From Sipunculus nudus (lineage: Eukaryota > Annelida > Sipuncula > Golfingiida > Sipunculidae), in contig CM049318.1 of the NCBI GenBank assembly GCA_026874595.1, positions 17,286,241 to 17,350,240 of the forward strand: 64,000 nucleotides of DNA, given 5' to 3'. Below are positions 51,704 through 64,000 of the stretch, one piece after another; the first letter of the stretch is position 1; every line of letters starts with the position of its first letter. Under the pieces are notes generated by a model, which worked only from the letters and a program-made list of their open reading frames with translations, made no database searches and was not told the origin of the DNA. The position numbers were made by a program, and so were the translations under genes.

Positions 51704-54402
51704 GTGAACTTTAATATCAAAATAAAGGGCAAAATCGTTCAATCAAAATCACAAATTTATAACTGTGGTACTTTCAAAAAGTCATTTATTGATTTCTGGG
51801 ACCCATTTTACCATTTAAACACAATTTACTTATATTGTTATAATATATCTGACATTATTAGACTCCCGCAAGGTCAATTAATACATTATTTCTTCATAAA
51901 ATGTTGCAAAAAAAGCATTTATTAAGACATAATCCCTTTGCTTACACTTTGCTTATGCTTTGCTTATTCTTTGCTTACGGCGAAATCATCACTGGAATGA
52001 CACATTTTCCTAAAAATACACGCGGATATGACCCATAGGGACGCAGAAGGGTGCCCTGGCTACACAGCACTTCCGCTTTGTGAACATCAATATCAAAATA
52101 AAGGGCAAAATCGTTCAATCAAAATCACAAATGTATAATTCTGCTACTTTCAAAAAGTCATTTATTGATTTCTGGGACCCGTTTTCCTATGTTAACACAA
52201 TTTACTTACATTGTTGTAATATATCAGACATTATTAGACTCCCGCAAGGTCAATTAATACATTATTTCTTCATAAAATGTTGCAAAAAAAGCATTTATTA
52301 AGACATAATCCCTTTGCTTACACTTTGCTTATGCTTTGCTTATTCTTTGCTGCATTTATTAAGACATAATCCCTTTGCTTACACTTTGCTTATGTTTTGC
52401 TTATTCTTTGCTTACGGCGAAATCATCACTGGAATGACACATTTTCCTTAAAATACACACTGATAGGACCCACAGGGACGCAGACGGGTTCCCTGGCTAC
52501 ACAGCAGTTCTGATAAGTGAACTTTAATATCAAAATAAAGGGCAAAATCGTTCAATCAAAATCACAAATTTATAACTGTGGTACTTTCAAAAAGTCATTT
52601 ATTGATTTCTGGGACCCATTTTACCATTTAAACACAATTTACTTATATTGTTATAATATATCTGACATTATTAGACTCCCGCAAGGTCAATTAATACATT
52701 ATTTCTTCATAAAATGTTGCAAAAAAAGCATTTATTAAGACATAATCCCTTTGCTTACACTTTGCTTATGCTTTGCTTATTCTTTGCTTACGGCGAAATC
52801 ATCACTGGAATGACACATTTTCCTAAAAATACACGCTGATATGACCCATAGGGCCATAGGGACGCAGTAGGGTGCCCTGGCTACACAGCAGTTCCGCTTT
52901 GTGAACATCAATATCAAAATAAAGGGCAAAATCGTTCAATAAAAATCACAAATGTATAATTTTGCTACTTTCAAAAAGTCATTTATTGATTTCTGGGACC
53001 CGTTTTCCTATTTTAACACAATTTACTTACATTGTTATAATATATCTGATATTGTTAGGCTCCCGCAAGGTCAATTAATACATAATTTCTTCATAAAATG
53101 TTGCAAAAAAGCATTTATTAAGACATAAACCCTTTGCTTACACTTTGCTTATGCTTTGCTTATTCTTTGCTTACGGCGAAATCATCACTGGAATGACACA
53201 TTTTCCTAAAAATACACGCTGATATGACCCATAGGGACGCAGAAGGGTTCCCTGGCTACACTGCAGTTCCGCTTTGTGAACATGAATATCAAAATAAAGG
53301 GCAAAATCGTTCAATCAAAATCACAAATGTATAATTCTCCAACTTAATAAAAGTCATTTATTGATTTCTGGGACCCATTTTCCAATTTAAACACAATTTT
53401 CTTACATTGCTTTAATATTTCTGATAATATTAGAATCCCGCAATATCAATTAATACATTATTTCTTCAGAAAATTGTACCAAAAAGCATTAATTAAGACA
53501 TAATCCCTTTGCTTACACTTTATTTATGTTTTGCTTATTCTTTGCTTACGGCGAAATCATCACTGGAATGACACATTTTCCTAAAAATACACACTGATAT
53601 GACCCACAGGGACGCAGACGGGTTCCCTGGCTACACAGCAGTTCTGATTAGTGAACTTTTATATCAAAATAAAGGGCAAAATCGTTCAATCAAAATCACA
53701 AATGTATAACTGTGGTACTTTCAAAAAGTCATTTATTGATTTCTGGGACCCTTTTTACCATTGAAACACAATTTACTTATATTGTTATAATATATCTGAT
53801 ATTATTAGACTCCCGCAAGGTCAATTAATACATTATTTCTTCATAAAATGTTGCAAAAAAAGCATTTATTAAGACATAATCCATTTACTTACACTTTATT
53901 TATGTTTTGCTTATTCTTTGCTTACGGTGAAATCTTCACTGGAATGACACATTTTCCTAAAAAATACACGCTGATATGACACATAGGGACGTAGAAGGGT
54001 TCACTGGCAACACAGCAGTTCCGCTTTGTGAACGTTAATATCAAAATATAGCGCAAATTCGTTCAATTCAAACCACAAATGTATAATTCTGCTACTTTCA
54101 AAAAGTCATTTATTGATTTCTTGGACCCATTTTCCTATTTTAACACAATTTACTTACATTGTTATAATATATCTGACATTATTAGACTCCCGCAAGGTGA
54201 ATTAATACATTATTTCTTTATAAAATGTTCCAAAAAAGCATTTATTAAGACTTAATCCCTTTGCTTACACTCTGCTTATGCTTTGCTTATTCTTTGCTTA
54301 CGGCGAAATCATCACTGGAATGACACATTTTCCTAAAAATACACGCGGATATGACCCATAGGGACGCAGAAGGGTGCCCTGGCTACACAGCAGTTCCGCT
54401 TT
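51704..54402 (+). repeat. Seven-monomer, 2699-bp HOR, copy 2
   Basis: The anchors are 51704, 52080, 52517, 52901, 53276, 53651 and 54028. Similarity to copy 1 ends near 54245, where AAGACTTAATCC and CACTCTGC appear in place of AAGACATAATCC and CACTTTGC. From there it follows the H'-E junction seen at 24.65 and 39.2 kb. Private differences include TCCTTAAAATAC (about 52447), ACATAATTTC (about 53082), GTGAACATGAAT (53276) and ATGACACAT (about 53979). Confidence 0.87.
52846..52861 (+). repeat. 8-bp tandem duplication, second occurrence
   Basis: Identical to the event at 50147-50162, exactly 2699 bp downstream, inside J 52517. Confidence 0.93.
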
Positions 54403-55152
54403 GTGAACATCAATATCAAAATAAAGGGCAAAATCGTTCAATCAAAATCACAAATGTATAATTCTGCTACTTTCAAAAAGTCATTTATTGATTTCTAGGA
54501 CCCGTTTTCCTATGTTAAGACAATTTACTTACATTGTTATAATATATCTGAGACTATTAGGCTCACGCATGGTCAATTAATACATTATTTCTTCAGAAAA
54601 TGTTGCAAAAAAGCATTTATTAAGACATAATCCCTTTGCGGAGACTTTGCGTATGCTTTGCTTATTCTTTGCTTACGGCGAAATCATCACTGGAATGACA
54701 CATTTTGTTAAAAATACACGTTGATATGACTCATAGGGGCGCAGACGGGTTCCCTGGCTACACAACAGTTCCGCTTTGTGAACATTAATATCAAAATAAA
54801 GGGCAAAATCGTTCAATCAAAATCACAAATGTATAATTCTGCTACTTTCAAAAAGTCATTTATTGATTTTTTGGACCCATTTTCCTATGTTAACACAATT
54901 TACTTACATTGTTATAATATATCTGATATTGTTAGACTCCCGCAAGGTCAATTTATACATTATTTCTTCATAAAATGTTGCAAAAAAGCATTTATTAAGA
55001 CATAATCCCTTTGCTTACACTTTATTTATGTTTTGCTTATTCTTTGCTTACGGCGAAATCATCACTGGATTGACGCATTATCCTAAAAATACACACTGAT
55101 ATGACCCAAAGGGACGCAGACGGGTTCCCTGGCTACACAGCAGTTCTGATTA
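54403..55152 (+). repeat. E-F pair opening block 5
   Basis: E 54403 and F 54778 repeat the E-F junction at 24812/25187 and 39379/39754. This F has GTTAACACAAT, where all other F copies in the window have GTTAACAGAAT, so it left the homogenised pool before that change spread or has been corrected. D (55153) follows in place of A. Confidence 0.85.
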
Positions 55153-58152
55153 GTGAACTTTAATATCAAAATAAAGGGCAAAATCGTTCAATCAAAATCA
55201 CAAATGTGTAATTCTGCTACTTTCAAAAAGTCATTTATTGATTTCTGGGACCCATTTTACCATTTTTACACAATTTACTTACATTGTTATAATATATATG
55301 ACATTATTAGACTCCCGCACTGTCAATTAATACATAATATCTTCATAAAATGTTGCAAAAAAACATTTATTAAGACATAATCCATTTGCTTACACTTTAT
55401 TTATGTTTTGCTTATTCTTTGCTTACGGTGAAATCATCACTGGAATGACACATTTTCCTAAAAATACACGCTGATAGGACCCATAGGGACGCAGAAGGGT
55501 TCATTGGCTACACAGCACTTCCGCTTTGTGAACATTAATATCAAATTAAAGGGCAAAATCGATCAATCAAAATCACAAATGTATAATTCTGCTACTTTCA
55601 AAAAGTTATTTATTGATTTCTGGGAACCAGTTTCCTATTTTAACACAATTTACTTACATTGTTATAATATATATAACATCATTAGACTCCCGCAAGGTCA
55701 ATTAATACATTATTTCTTCAGAAAATGTTGCAAAAAAGCATTTATTAAGACATAATCCCTTTGCTTACACTTTGCTTATGCTTTGCTTATTCTTTGCTTA
55801 CGGCGAAATCATCACTGGAATGACACATTTTCCTAAAAATGCACGCTGATATGACCCATAGGGGCGCAGAAGGTTTCCCTGGCTACACAGCAGTTCCGCT
55901 TTTTGAACATTAATATCAAAATAAAGGGCAAAATCGTTCAATCAAAATCACCAATGTATAATTCTCCTACTTAATAAAAGTCATTTATTGATTTCAGGGA
56001 CCCATTTTACCATTTAAACACAATTTTCTTACATTGCTTTAATATTTCTGACATTATTAGACCCCCGCAATGTCAATTTATACATTATTTCTTCAGAAAA
56101 TGATGCCAAAAAGCATTTATTAAGACATAATCCCTTTGCTTACACTTTGCTTATTCTTTGCTTATTCTTTGCTTACGGCGAAATCATCACTGGAATGACA
56201 CATTTTCCTAAAAATACACGTTGATATGACCCATAGGGACGCAGAAGGGTGCCCTGGCTACACAGCAGTTCCGCTTTGTGAACATCAATATCAAAATAAA
56301 GGGCAAAATCGTTCAATCAAAATCACAAATGTATAATTCTGCTACTTTCAAAAAGTCATTTATTGATTTTCTGGGACCCAGTTTCCTATTTTAACACAAT
56401 TTACTTACATTGGTATAATATATCTGACATTATTAGACTCCTGCAAGGTCAATTAATACATTATTTCTTCAGAAAATGTTGGAAAAAAGCATTTATTAAG
56501 ACATAATCCCTTTGCGTAGATTTTGCGTATGCTTTGCTTATTCTTTGCTTAAGGCGAAATCATCACTGGAATGACACATTTTGTTAAAAATACACGCTGA
56601 TATGAAATATAGGGGCGCAGAAGGGTTCCCTGGCTACACAACAGTTCCGCTAAGTGAACATTAATATCAAAATAAAGGGCAAAATCGTTCAATCAAAATC
56701 ACAAATGTATAATTCTGCTACCTTCAAAAAGTCATTTATTGATTTCTTGGACCCGTTTTCCTATTTTAACACAATTTACTTACATTGGTTTAATATATCA
56801 GGCATTATAAGTCTCCCGCAAGGTCAATTAATACATTATTTCTTCATAAAATGTTGCAAAAAAGCATTTATTAAGACATAATCCCTTTGCTTACACTTTG
56901 CTTATGCTTTGCTTATTCTTTGCTTGCCGCGAAATCATCACTGGAATGACACATTTTCCTAAAAATACACGCTGATATGACCCAAAGGGACGCAGACGGG
57001 TTCCCTGGCTACACAGCAGTTCCGCTGTGTGAACATTAATATCAAAATAAAGGGCAAAATCGTTCAATAAAAATCACAAATGTATAATTCTGCTACCTTC
57101 AAAAAGTCATTTATTGATTTCTTGGACCCATTTTCCTATTTTGACACAATTTACTTACATTGTTATAATATATCAGGCATTATTAGTCTCCTGCAAGGTC
57201 AATTAATACATTATTTCTTCATAAAATGTTGCAAAAAAGCATTTATTAAGACATAATCCCTTTGCTTACACTTTGCTGATGCTTTGCTTATTCTTTGCTT
57301 ACGGCGAAATCATCACTGGAATGACACATTTTCCTAAAAATACACGCTGATATGACCCATAGGGACGCAGAAGGGTGCCCTGGCTACACAGCAGTTCCAC
57401 TTTGTGAGAATCAATATCAAAATAAAGGGCAAAATCGTTCAATCAAAATCACAAATGTATAATTCTGCTACTTTCAAAAAGTCATTTATTGATTTCTGGG
57501 ACCCGTTTTCCTATTTTAACACAATTTACTTACTGTGTTATAATATATCTGATATTATTAGGCACACGCATTGTCAATTAATACATTATTTCTTCAGAAA
57601 ATGTTGCAAAAAAGCATTTTTTAAGACATAATCCCTTTGCGTAGACTTTGCGTATGCTTTGCTTATTCTTTGCTTACGGCGAAATCATCACTGGAATGAC
57701 ACATTTTGTTAACAAAAACGCTGATATGACTCATAGGGGAGCAGAAGGGTTACCTGGCTACACAACAGTTCCGCTTTGTGAACATTAATATCAAAATAAA
57801 GGGCAAAATCGTTCAATCAAAATCACAAATGTGTAATTCTGCTACTTTCAAAAAGTCATTTATTGATTTTTTGGACCCATCTTCCTATTTTTACACAATT
57901 TACTTACATTGTTATAATATATATGACATTATTAGACTCCCCCAAGGTCAATTAATACATAATATCTTCATAAAATGTTGCAAAAAAGCAGTAATTAAGA
58001 CATAATCCCTTTGCTTACACTTTATTTATGTTTTGCTTATTCTTTGCTTACGGCGAAATCATCACTGGAATGACACATTTTCCTAAAAATACACACTGAT
58101 ATGACCCACAGGGACGCAGATGGGTTCCCTGGCTACACAGCAGTTCTGATAA
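55153..58152 (+). repeat. Diverged, unduplicated monomers (single-copy types)
   Basis: D' 55153 is followed by 55528, 55903, 56278, 56654, 57029, 57404 and 57778, none of which has a near-identical partner in the window. Private variants include CGCACTGTC, GATCAATC and TGGGAACCAG, TTTTTGAACAT in place of TTTGTGAAC, TTGGTATAATATATC, TGTTGGAAAAAAGC, GCTTGCCGCG, GAATCAATATC, ATTTTTTAAGAC, AACAAAAACGC and CCCCCAAGG. Several hit otherwise constant positions. It reads as an older stretch that has escaped recent homogenisation. Confidence 0.78.
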
Positions 58153-59339
58153 GTGAACTTTAATATCAAAATAAAGGGCAAAATCGTTCAATCAAAATCA
58201 CAAATGTATAACTGTGGTACTTTCAAAAAGTCATTTATTGATTTCTGGGACCCATTTCACCATTCAAACACAATTTACTTATATTGTTATAATATATCTG
58301 ACATTATTAGACCGCCGCAAGGTCAATTATTACATTATTTCTTCATAAAATGTTGCAAAAAAGCATTTATTAAGACATAATCCCTTTGCTTACACTTTGC
58401 TGATGCTTTGCTTATTCTTTGCATACGGCGAAATCATCACTGGAATGACACATTTTCCTAAAAATACACGCTGATATGACCCATAGGGACGCAGAAGGGT
58501 TCCCTGGCTACACAGCAGTTCCGCTGTGTGAACATTAATATCAAAATAAAGGGCAAAATCGTTCAATCAAAATCACAAATGTATAATTCTTCTACCTTCA
58601 AAAAGTCATTTATTGATTTCTTGGACCCATTTTCCTATTTTGACACAATTTACTTACATTGTTATAATATATCAGACATTATTAGACTCACGCAAGGTCA
58701 ATTAATACATTATTTCTTCATAAAATGTTGTAAAAAAAGCATTTATTAAGACATAATCCCTTTGCTTACACTTTGCTTATGCTTTGCTTATTCTTTGCTG
58801 CATTTATTAAGACATAATCCCTTTGCTTACACTTTGCTGATGCTTTGCTTATTCTTTGATTACGGCGAAATCATCACTGGAATGAAACATTTTCCTAAAA
58901 ATACACGCTGATATGTCCCATAGGGACGCAGAAGGGTTCCCTGGCTAAACAGCACTTCCGCTTTGTGAACATTAATATCAAAATATAGGGCAAAATCGTT
59001 CAATCAAAATCACAAATGTATAATTCTGCTACTTTCAAAAAGTCATTTATTGATTTCTTGGACCCATTTTCCTATTTTAACACAATTTACTTACATTGTT
59101 ATAATATATCTGACATTATTAGACTCCCGCAAGGTCAATTAATACATTATTTCTTTATAAAATGTTCCAAAAAAGCATTTATTAAGACTTAATCCCTTTG
59201 CTTACACTTTGCTTATGCTTTGCTTATTCTCTGCTTACGGCGAAATCATCACTGGAATGACACATTTTCCTGAAAATACACGCGGATATGACCCATAGGG
59301 ACGCAGAAGGGTGCCCTGGCTACACAGCAGTTCCGCTTT
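58153..59339 (+). repeat. A'-B'-H-like trimer
   Basis: A' 58153 (ATGTATAACTGTGG, ACCGCCGCAAGG), B' 58528 (437 bp with the 61-bp extension and GTTGTAAAAAAAGC) and an H/P-like monomer at 58965 (AATATAGGG, TTCTTTATAAAATGTTCC). A' B' begin again at 59340, 1187 bp on. ATGTCCC (about 58913) and GGCTAAACAG (about 58945) are private. Confidence 0.8.
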
Positions 59340-62300
59340 GTGAACATTAATATCAAAATAAAGGGCAAAATCGTTCAATCAAAATCACAAATGTATAACT
59401 GTGGTACTTTCAAAAAGTCATTTATTGATTTCTGGGACCCATTTCACCATTCAAACACAATTTACTTATATTGTTATAATATATCTGACATTATTAGACC
59501 CCCGCAAGGTCAATTATTACATTATTTCTTCATAAAATGTTGCAAAAAAGCATTTATTAAGACATAATCCCTTTGCTTACACTTTGCTGATGCTTTGCTT
59601 ATTCTTTGCTTACGGCGAAATCATCACTGGAATGACACATTTTCCTAAAAATACACGCTGATATGACCCATAGGGACGCAGAAGGGTTCCCTGGCTACAC
59701 AGCACTTCCGCTGTGTGAACATTAATATCAAAATAAAGGGCAAAATCGTTCAATCAAAATCACAAATGTATAATTCTGCTACCTTCAAAAAGTCATTTAT
59801 TGATTTCTTGGACCCATTTTCCTATTTTGACACAATTTACTTACATTGTTATAATATATCAGACATTATTAGACTCCCGCAAGGTCAATTAATACATTAT
59901 TTCTTCATAAAATGTTGTAAAAAAAGCATTTATTAAGACATAATCCCTTTGCTTACACTTTGCTTATGCTTTGCTTATTCTTTGCTGCATTTATTAAGAC
60001 ATAATCCCTTTGCTTACACTTTGCTGATGCTTTGCTTATTCTTTGATTACGGCGAAATCATCACTGGAATTACACATTTTCTTAAAAATACACGCTGATA
60101 TGACCCATAGAGACGCAGAAGGGTGCCCTGGCTACACAGCAGTTCCGCTTTGTGAACATCAATATCAAAATAAAGGGCAAAATCGTTCAATCAAAATCAC
60201 AGATGTATAATTTTGCTACTTTCAAAAAGTCATTTATTGATTTCTGGGACCCGTTTTCCTATTTTAACACAATTTACTTACATTGTTATAATATATCTGA
60301 TATTATTAGGCTCCCGCAAGGTCAATTAATACATTATTTCTTCATAAAATGTTGCAAAAAAGCATTTATTAAGACATAATCCCTTTGCTTACACTTTGCT
60401 TATGCTTTGCTTATTCTTTGCTTACGGCGAAATCATCACTGGAATGACACATTTTCCTAAAAATACACGCTGATATGACCCATAGGGACGCAGAAGGGTG
60501 CCCTGGCTACACAGCAGTTCCGCTTTGTGAACATTAATATCAAAATAAAGGGCAAAATCGTTCAATCAAAATCACAAATGTATAACTGTGGTACTTTCAA
60601 AAAGTCATTTATTGATTTCTGGGACCCATTTTACCATTTAAACACAATTTACTTATATTGTTATAATATATCTGATTTTATTAGACTCCCGCAAGGTCAA
60701 TTAATACATTATTTCTTCATAAAATGTTGCAAAAAAGCATTTATTAAGACATAATCCCTTTGCTTACACTTTGCTGATGCTTTGCTTATTCTTTGCTTAC
60801 GGCGAAATCATCACTGGAATGACACATTTTCCTAAAAATAACCGCTGATATTATCCAAAGGGACGCAGAAGGGTTCCCTGGCTACACAGCAGTTCCGCTT
60901 TGTGAACATTAATTTCAAAATAAAGGGCAAAATCGTCCAATTAAAATCATAAATGTATAATTCTGCTACTTAATAAAAGTCATTTATTGATTTCTGGGAC
61001 CCATTTTCCAATTTAAACACAATTTTCTTAAATTGCTATAATATTTCTGATATTATTAGAATCCCGCAATGTCAATTTATACATTATTTCTTCAGAAAAT
61101 GGTGCCAAAAAGCATTTATTAAGACATAATCTCTTTGCTTACACTTTATTTATGTTTTGCTTATTCTTTGCTTACGGCGAAATCATCACTGGAATGACAC
61201 ATTTTCCTAAAAATACACACTGATATGACCCACAGGGACGCAGACGGGTTCCCTGGCTACACAGCAGTTCTGATAAGTGAACTTTAATATCAAAATAAAG
61301 GGCAAAATCGTTCAATCAAAATCACAAATTTATAACTGTGGTACTTTCAAACAGTCATTTATTGATTTCTGGGACCCATTTTACCATTTAAACACAATTT
61401 ACTTATATTGTTATAATATATCTGATATTATTAGACTCCCGCAAGGTCAATTAATACATTTTTTCTTCATAAAATGTTGCAAAAAAGCATTTATTAAGAC
61501 ATAATCCATTTGCTAACACTTTATTTATGTTTTGCTCATTCTTTGCTTACGGGGAAATCATCACTGGAATGACACATTTTCCTAAAAATACACGCTGATA
61601 TGACCCATAGGGACGCAGAAGGGTTCACTGGCTACACAGCACTTCCGCTTTGTGAACATTAATATCAAAATATAGGGCAAAATCGTTCAATCAAAATCAC
61701 AAATGTATAATTCTGCTACTTTCAAAAAGTCATTTATTGATTTCTGGGACCCTTTTCCTATTTTAACACAATTTACTTACATTGTTATAATATATCTGAC
61801 ATTATTAGACTCCCGCAAGGTCAATTAATACATTATTTCTTTATAAAATGTTCCAAAAAAGCATTTATTAAGACTTAATCCCTTTGCTTACACTTTGCTT
61901 ATGCTTTGCTTATTCTTTGCTTACGGCGAAATCATCACTGGAATGACACATTTTCCTAAAAATACACGCGGATATGACCCATAGGGACGCAGAAGGGTGC
62001 CCTGGCTACACAGCACTTCCGCTTTGTGAACATTAATATCAAAATATAGGGCAAAATCGTTCAATCAAAATCACAAATGTATAATTCTGCTACTTTCAAA
62101 AAGTCATTTATTGATTTCTTGGACCCATTTTCCTATTTTAACACAATTTACTTACATTGTTATAATATATCTGACATTATTAGACTCCCGCAAGGTCAAT
62201 TAATACATTATTTCTTTATAAAATTTTCCAAAAAAGCATTTATTAAGACTTAATCCCTTTGCTTACACTTTGCTTATGCTTTGCTTATTCTCTGCTTACG

Positions 62301-62400
62301 GCGAAATCATCACTGGAATGACACATTTTCCTGAAAATACACGCGGATATGACCCATAGGGACGCAGAAGGGTGCCCTGGCTACACAGCAGTTCCGCTTT
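59340..62400 (+). repeat. Eight-monomer, 3061-bp HOR, copy 1
   Basis: A' 59340, B' 59715, C 60152, A'' 60527, N 60902, G 61277, H 61652 and P 62026. A' B' C recur at 62401, 62776 and 63213, exactly 3061 bp downstream, with shared rare marks GGAATTACACATTTTCTT, CATAGAGACG, CACAGATGTATAATTTTG and TTTGATTACGG. This HOR shares monomer types with the 6-mer but joins them in a different order. Confidence 0.85.
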
Positions 62401-64000
62401 GTGAACATTAATATCAAAATAAAGAGCAAAATCGTTCAATCAAAATCACAAATGTATAACTGTGGTACTTTCAAAAAGTCATTTATTGATTTCTGGGACC
62501 CATTTCACCATTCAAACACAATTTACTTATATTGTTATAATATATCTGACATTATTAGACCCCCGCAAGGTCAATTATTACATTATTTCTTCATAAAATG
62601 TTGCAAAAAAGCATTTATTAAGACATAATCCCTTTGCTTACACTTTGCTGATGCTTTGCTTATTCTTTGCTTACGGCGAAATCATCACTGGAATGACACA
62701 TTTTCCTAAAAATACACGCTGATATGACCCATAGGGACGCAGAAGGGTTCCCTGGCTACACAGCAGTTCCGCTGTGTGAACATTAATATCAAAATAAAGG
62801 GCAAAATCGTTCAATCAAAATCACAAATGTATAATTCTGCTACCTTCAAAAAGTCATTTATTGATTTCTTGGACCCATTTTCCTATTTTGACACAATTTA
62901 CTTACATTGTTATAATATATCAGACATTATTAGACTCCCGCAAGGTCAATTAATACATTATTTCTTCATAAAATGTTGTAAAAAAAGCATTTATTAAGAC
63001 ATAATCCCTTTGCTTACACTTTGCTTATGCTTTGCTTATTCTTTGCTGCATTTATTAAGACATAATCCCTTTGCTTACACTTTGCTGATGCTTTGCTTAT
63101 TCTTTGATTACGGCGAAATCATCACTGGAATTACACATTTTCTTAAAAATACACGCTGATATGACCCATAGAGACGCAGAAGGGTGCCCTGGCTACACAG
63201 CAGTTCCGCTTTGTGAACATCAATATCAAAATAAAGGGCAAAATCGTTCAATCAAAATCACAGATGTATAATTTTGCTACTTTCAAAAAGTCATTTATTG
63301 ATTTCTGGGACCCGTTTTCCTATTTTAACACAATTTACTTACATTGTTATAATATATCTGATATTATTAGGCTCCCGCAAGGTCAATTAATACATTATTT
63401 CTTCATAAAATGTTGCAAAAAAGCATTTATTAAGACATAATCCCTTTGCTTACACTTTGCTTATGCTTTGCTTATTCTTTGCTTACGGCGAAATCATCAC
63501 TGGAATGACACATTTTCCTAAAAATACACGCTGATATGACCCATAGGGACGCAGAAGGGTGCCTTGGCTACACAGCAGTTCCGCTTTGTGAACATTAATT
63601 TCAAAATAAAGGGCAAAATCGTCCAATTAAAATCATAAATGTATAATTCTGCTACTTAATAAAAGTCATTTATTGATTTCTGGGACCCATTTTCCAATTT
63701 AAACACAATTTTCTTAAATTGCTATAATATTTCTGATATTATTAGAATCCCGCAATGTCAATTTATACATTATTTCTTCAGAAAATGGTGCCAAAAAGCA
63801 TTTATTAAGACATAATCTCTTTGCTTACACTTTATTTATGTTTTGCTTATTCTTTGCTTACGGCGAAATCATCACTGGAATGACACATTTTCCTAAAAAT
63901 ACACACTGATATGACCCACAGGGACGCAGACGGGTTCCCTGGCTACACAGCAGTTCTGATAAGTGAACTTTAATATCAAAATAAAGGGCAAAATCGTTCA
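62401..64000 (+). repeat. 3061-bp HOR copy 2, missing one monomer, cut by window end
   Basis: A' 62401 (AAGAGCAAAATC private), B' 62776, C 63213, N 63588 and G 63963 (partial). After C the series jumps to N, so offset to copy 1 drops from 3061 to 2686 bp. The difference, 375 bp, is exactly the A'' monomer of 60527. The crossover lies between the end of C and the N anchor. Confidence 0.85.

Larger units (their letters stand above)
1..64000 (+). repeat. Satellite DNA array of ~375-bp monomers filling the window
   Basis: Every part of the window reads as one head-to-tail monomer in a single orientation. The GTGAAC anchor recurs at 317, 692, 1128, 1503, 1879, 2254, 2629 and so on to 63963, with spacing of 374-377 bp, or 436-437 bp where a 61-bp internal duplication is present, or 384 bp at two sites. 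This gives about 166 complete intervals. There is no inversion, no unique spacer and no inserted mobile element. GC is about 34%. Long homogeneous arrays with higher-order structure are known from eukaryotic centromeric and pericentromeric heterochromatin. That location is an inference here, and I do not recognise the family. No stretch holds a supportable gene. Confidence 0.97.

Noticed and set aside
317-63440. More than a hundred similar 66-107 codon open frames on the + strand
   Set aside because: They are the same frame of the same satellite monomer. They start at GTG, lack ATG starts, show amino-acid-changing variation, and are broken by TAG in E monomers and by A-tract shifts. No domain or motif is recognisable, so none is listed as a CDS.
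1-64000. CRISPR array
   Set aside because: The repeat unit is about 375 bp with no unique spacers and no cas genes. The periodicity is that of satellite DNA.
1-64000. Transposon-derived tandem array or embedded mobile elements
   Set aside because: I found no terminal inverted repeats, target-site duplications, long terminal repeats or transposase-like coding sequence. The 61-bp and 8-bp duplications are internal tandem copies.
1-64000. Assembly artefact (false duplication) as the source of the large repeats
   Set aside because: The copies carry scattered private substitutions and small indels that fit real divergence. Copy number still cannot be confirmed without spanning reads, so this is rejected only provisionally.

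Overview
The whole 64 kb window is satellite DNA. From the first base to the last it is a head-to-tail, single-orientation array of one AT-rich monomer of about 375 bp (about 34% GC by hand count of one copy). There are about 166 complete monomer intervals plus a partial copy at each edge. I see no protein-coding gene, tRNA, rRNA, transposon or unique spacer. An array this long, with higher-order organisation and near-identical distant copies, points to a eukaryotic nuclear genome, most likely a centromeric, pericentromeric or other heterochromatic block in a long-read assembly. I cannot name the species or the satellite family from sequence alone.

Monomer phase used here: base 1 of each monomer is the G of the conserved GTGAAC (first complete copy at 317). 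Types are lettered by linked variants. A (317), B (692), C (1128), D (1503), E (1879) and F (2254) form a 6-monomer higher-order repeat (HOR) of 2311-2312 bp. Other recurring types are G (5690), H (6065), I (6440), J (6876), K (7252), L (7627), M (8001), N (8375), O (8750) and P/Q (9125/9500). Primes mark variants. B and I monomers, and one hybrid type, carry a 61-bp internal tandem duplication that stretches them to 436-437 bp (22 cases).

Layout: Block 1 (1-12122) is FABCDE FABCDE FAC GHIJ, then KLMNOPQ KLMNO and a hybrid E. Block 2 (12123-25186) repeats FABCDE FABCDE FAC GHIJ, then I J C' N' N'' A* I* J C' Y A* N' O' H' E. Block 3 (25187-39753) is the same start, then I J N' O' H' and the same J C' N' N'' A* ... 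H' E tail. Block 4 (39754-54777) is the same start, then I J N' O' H' and two copies of a 7-mer (J I J C' N' O' H', 2699 bp), then E. Block 5 (54778-64000) starts F D, passes through seven less homogenised monomers, and ends in a different HOR of 3061 bp.

The organisation is therefore nested: an 11-bp subrepeat inside the monomer, the 375-bp monomer, 6- to 8-monomer HORs of 2.3-3.1 kb, and macro-units of 12-15 kb. The most striking of these is a directly tandem 14,567-bp, 38-monomer unit (about 19.76-34.33 kb and 34.33-48.89 kb) whose two copies differ at only about ten sites that I noticed. No genes act together here. The interest lies in satellite evolution and in a possible chromosomal role.
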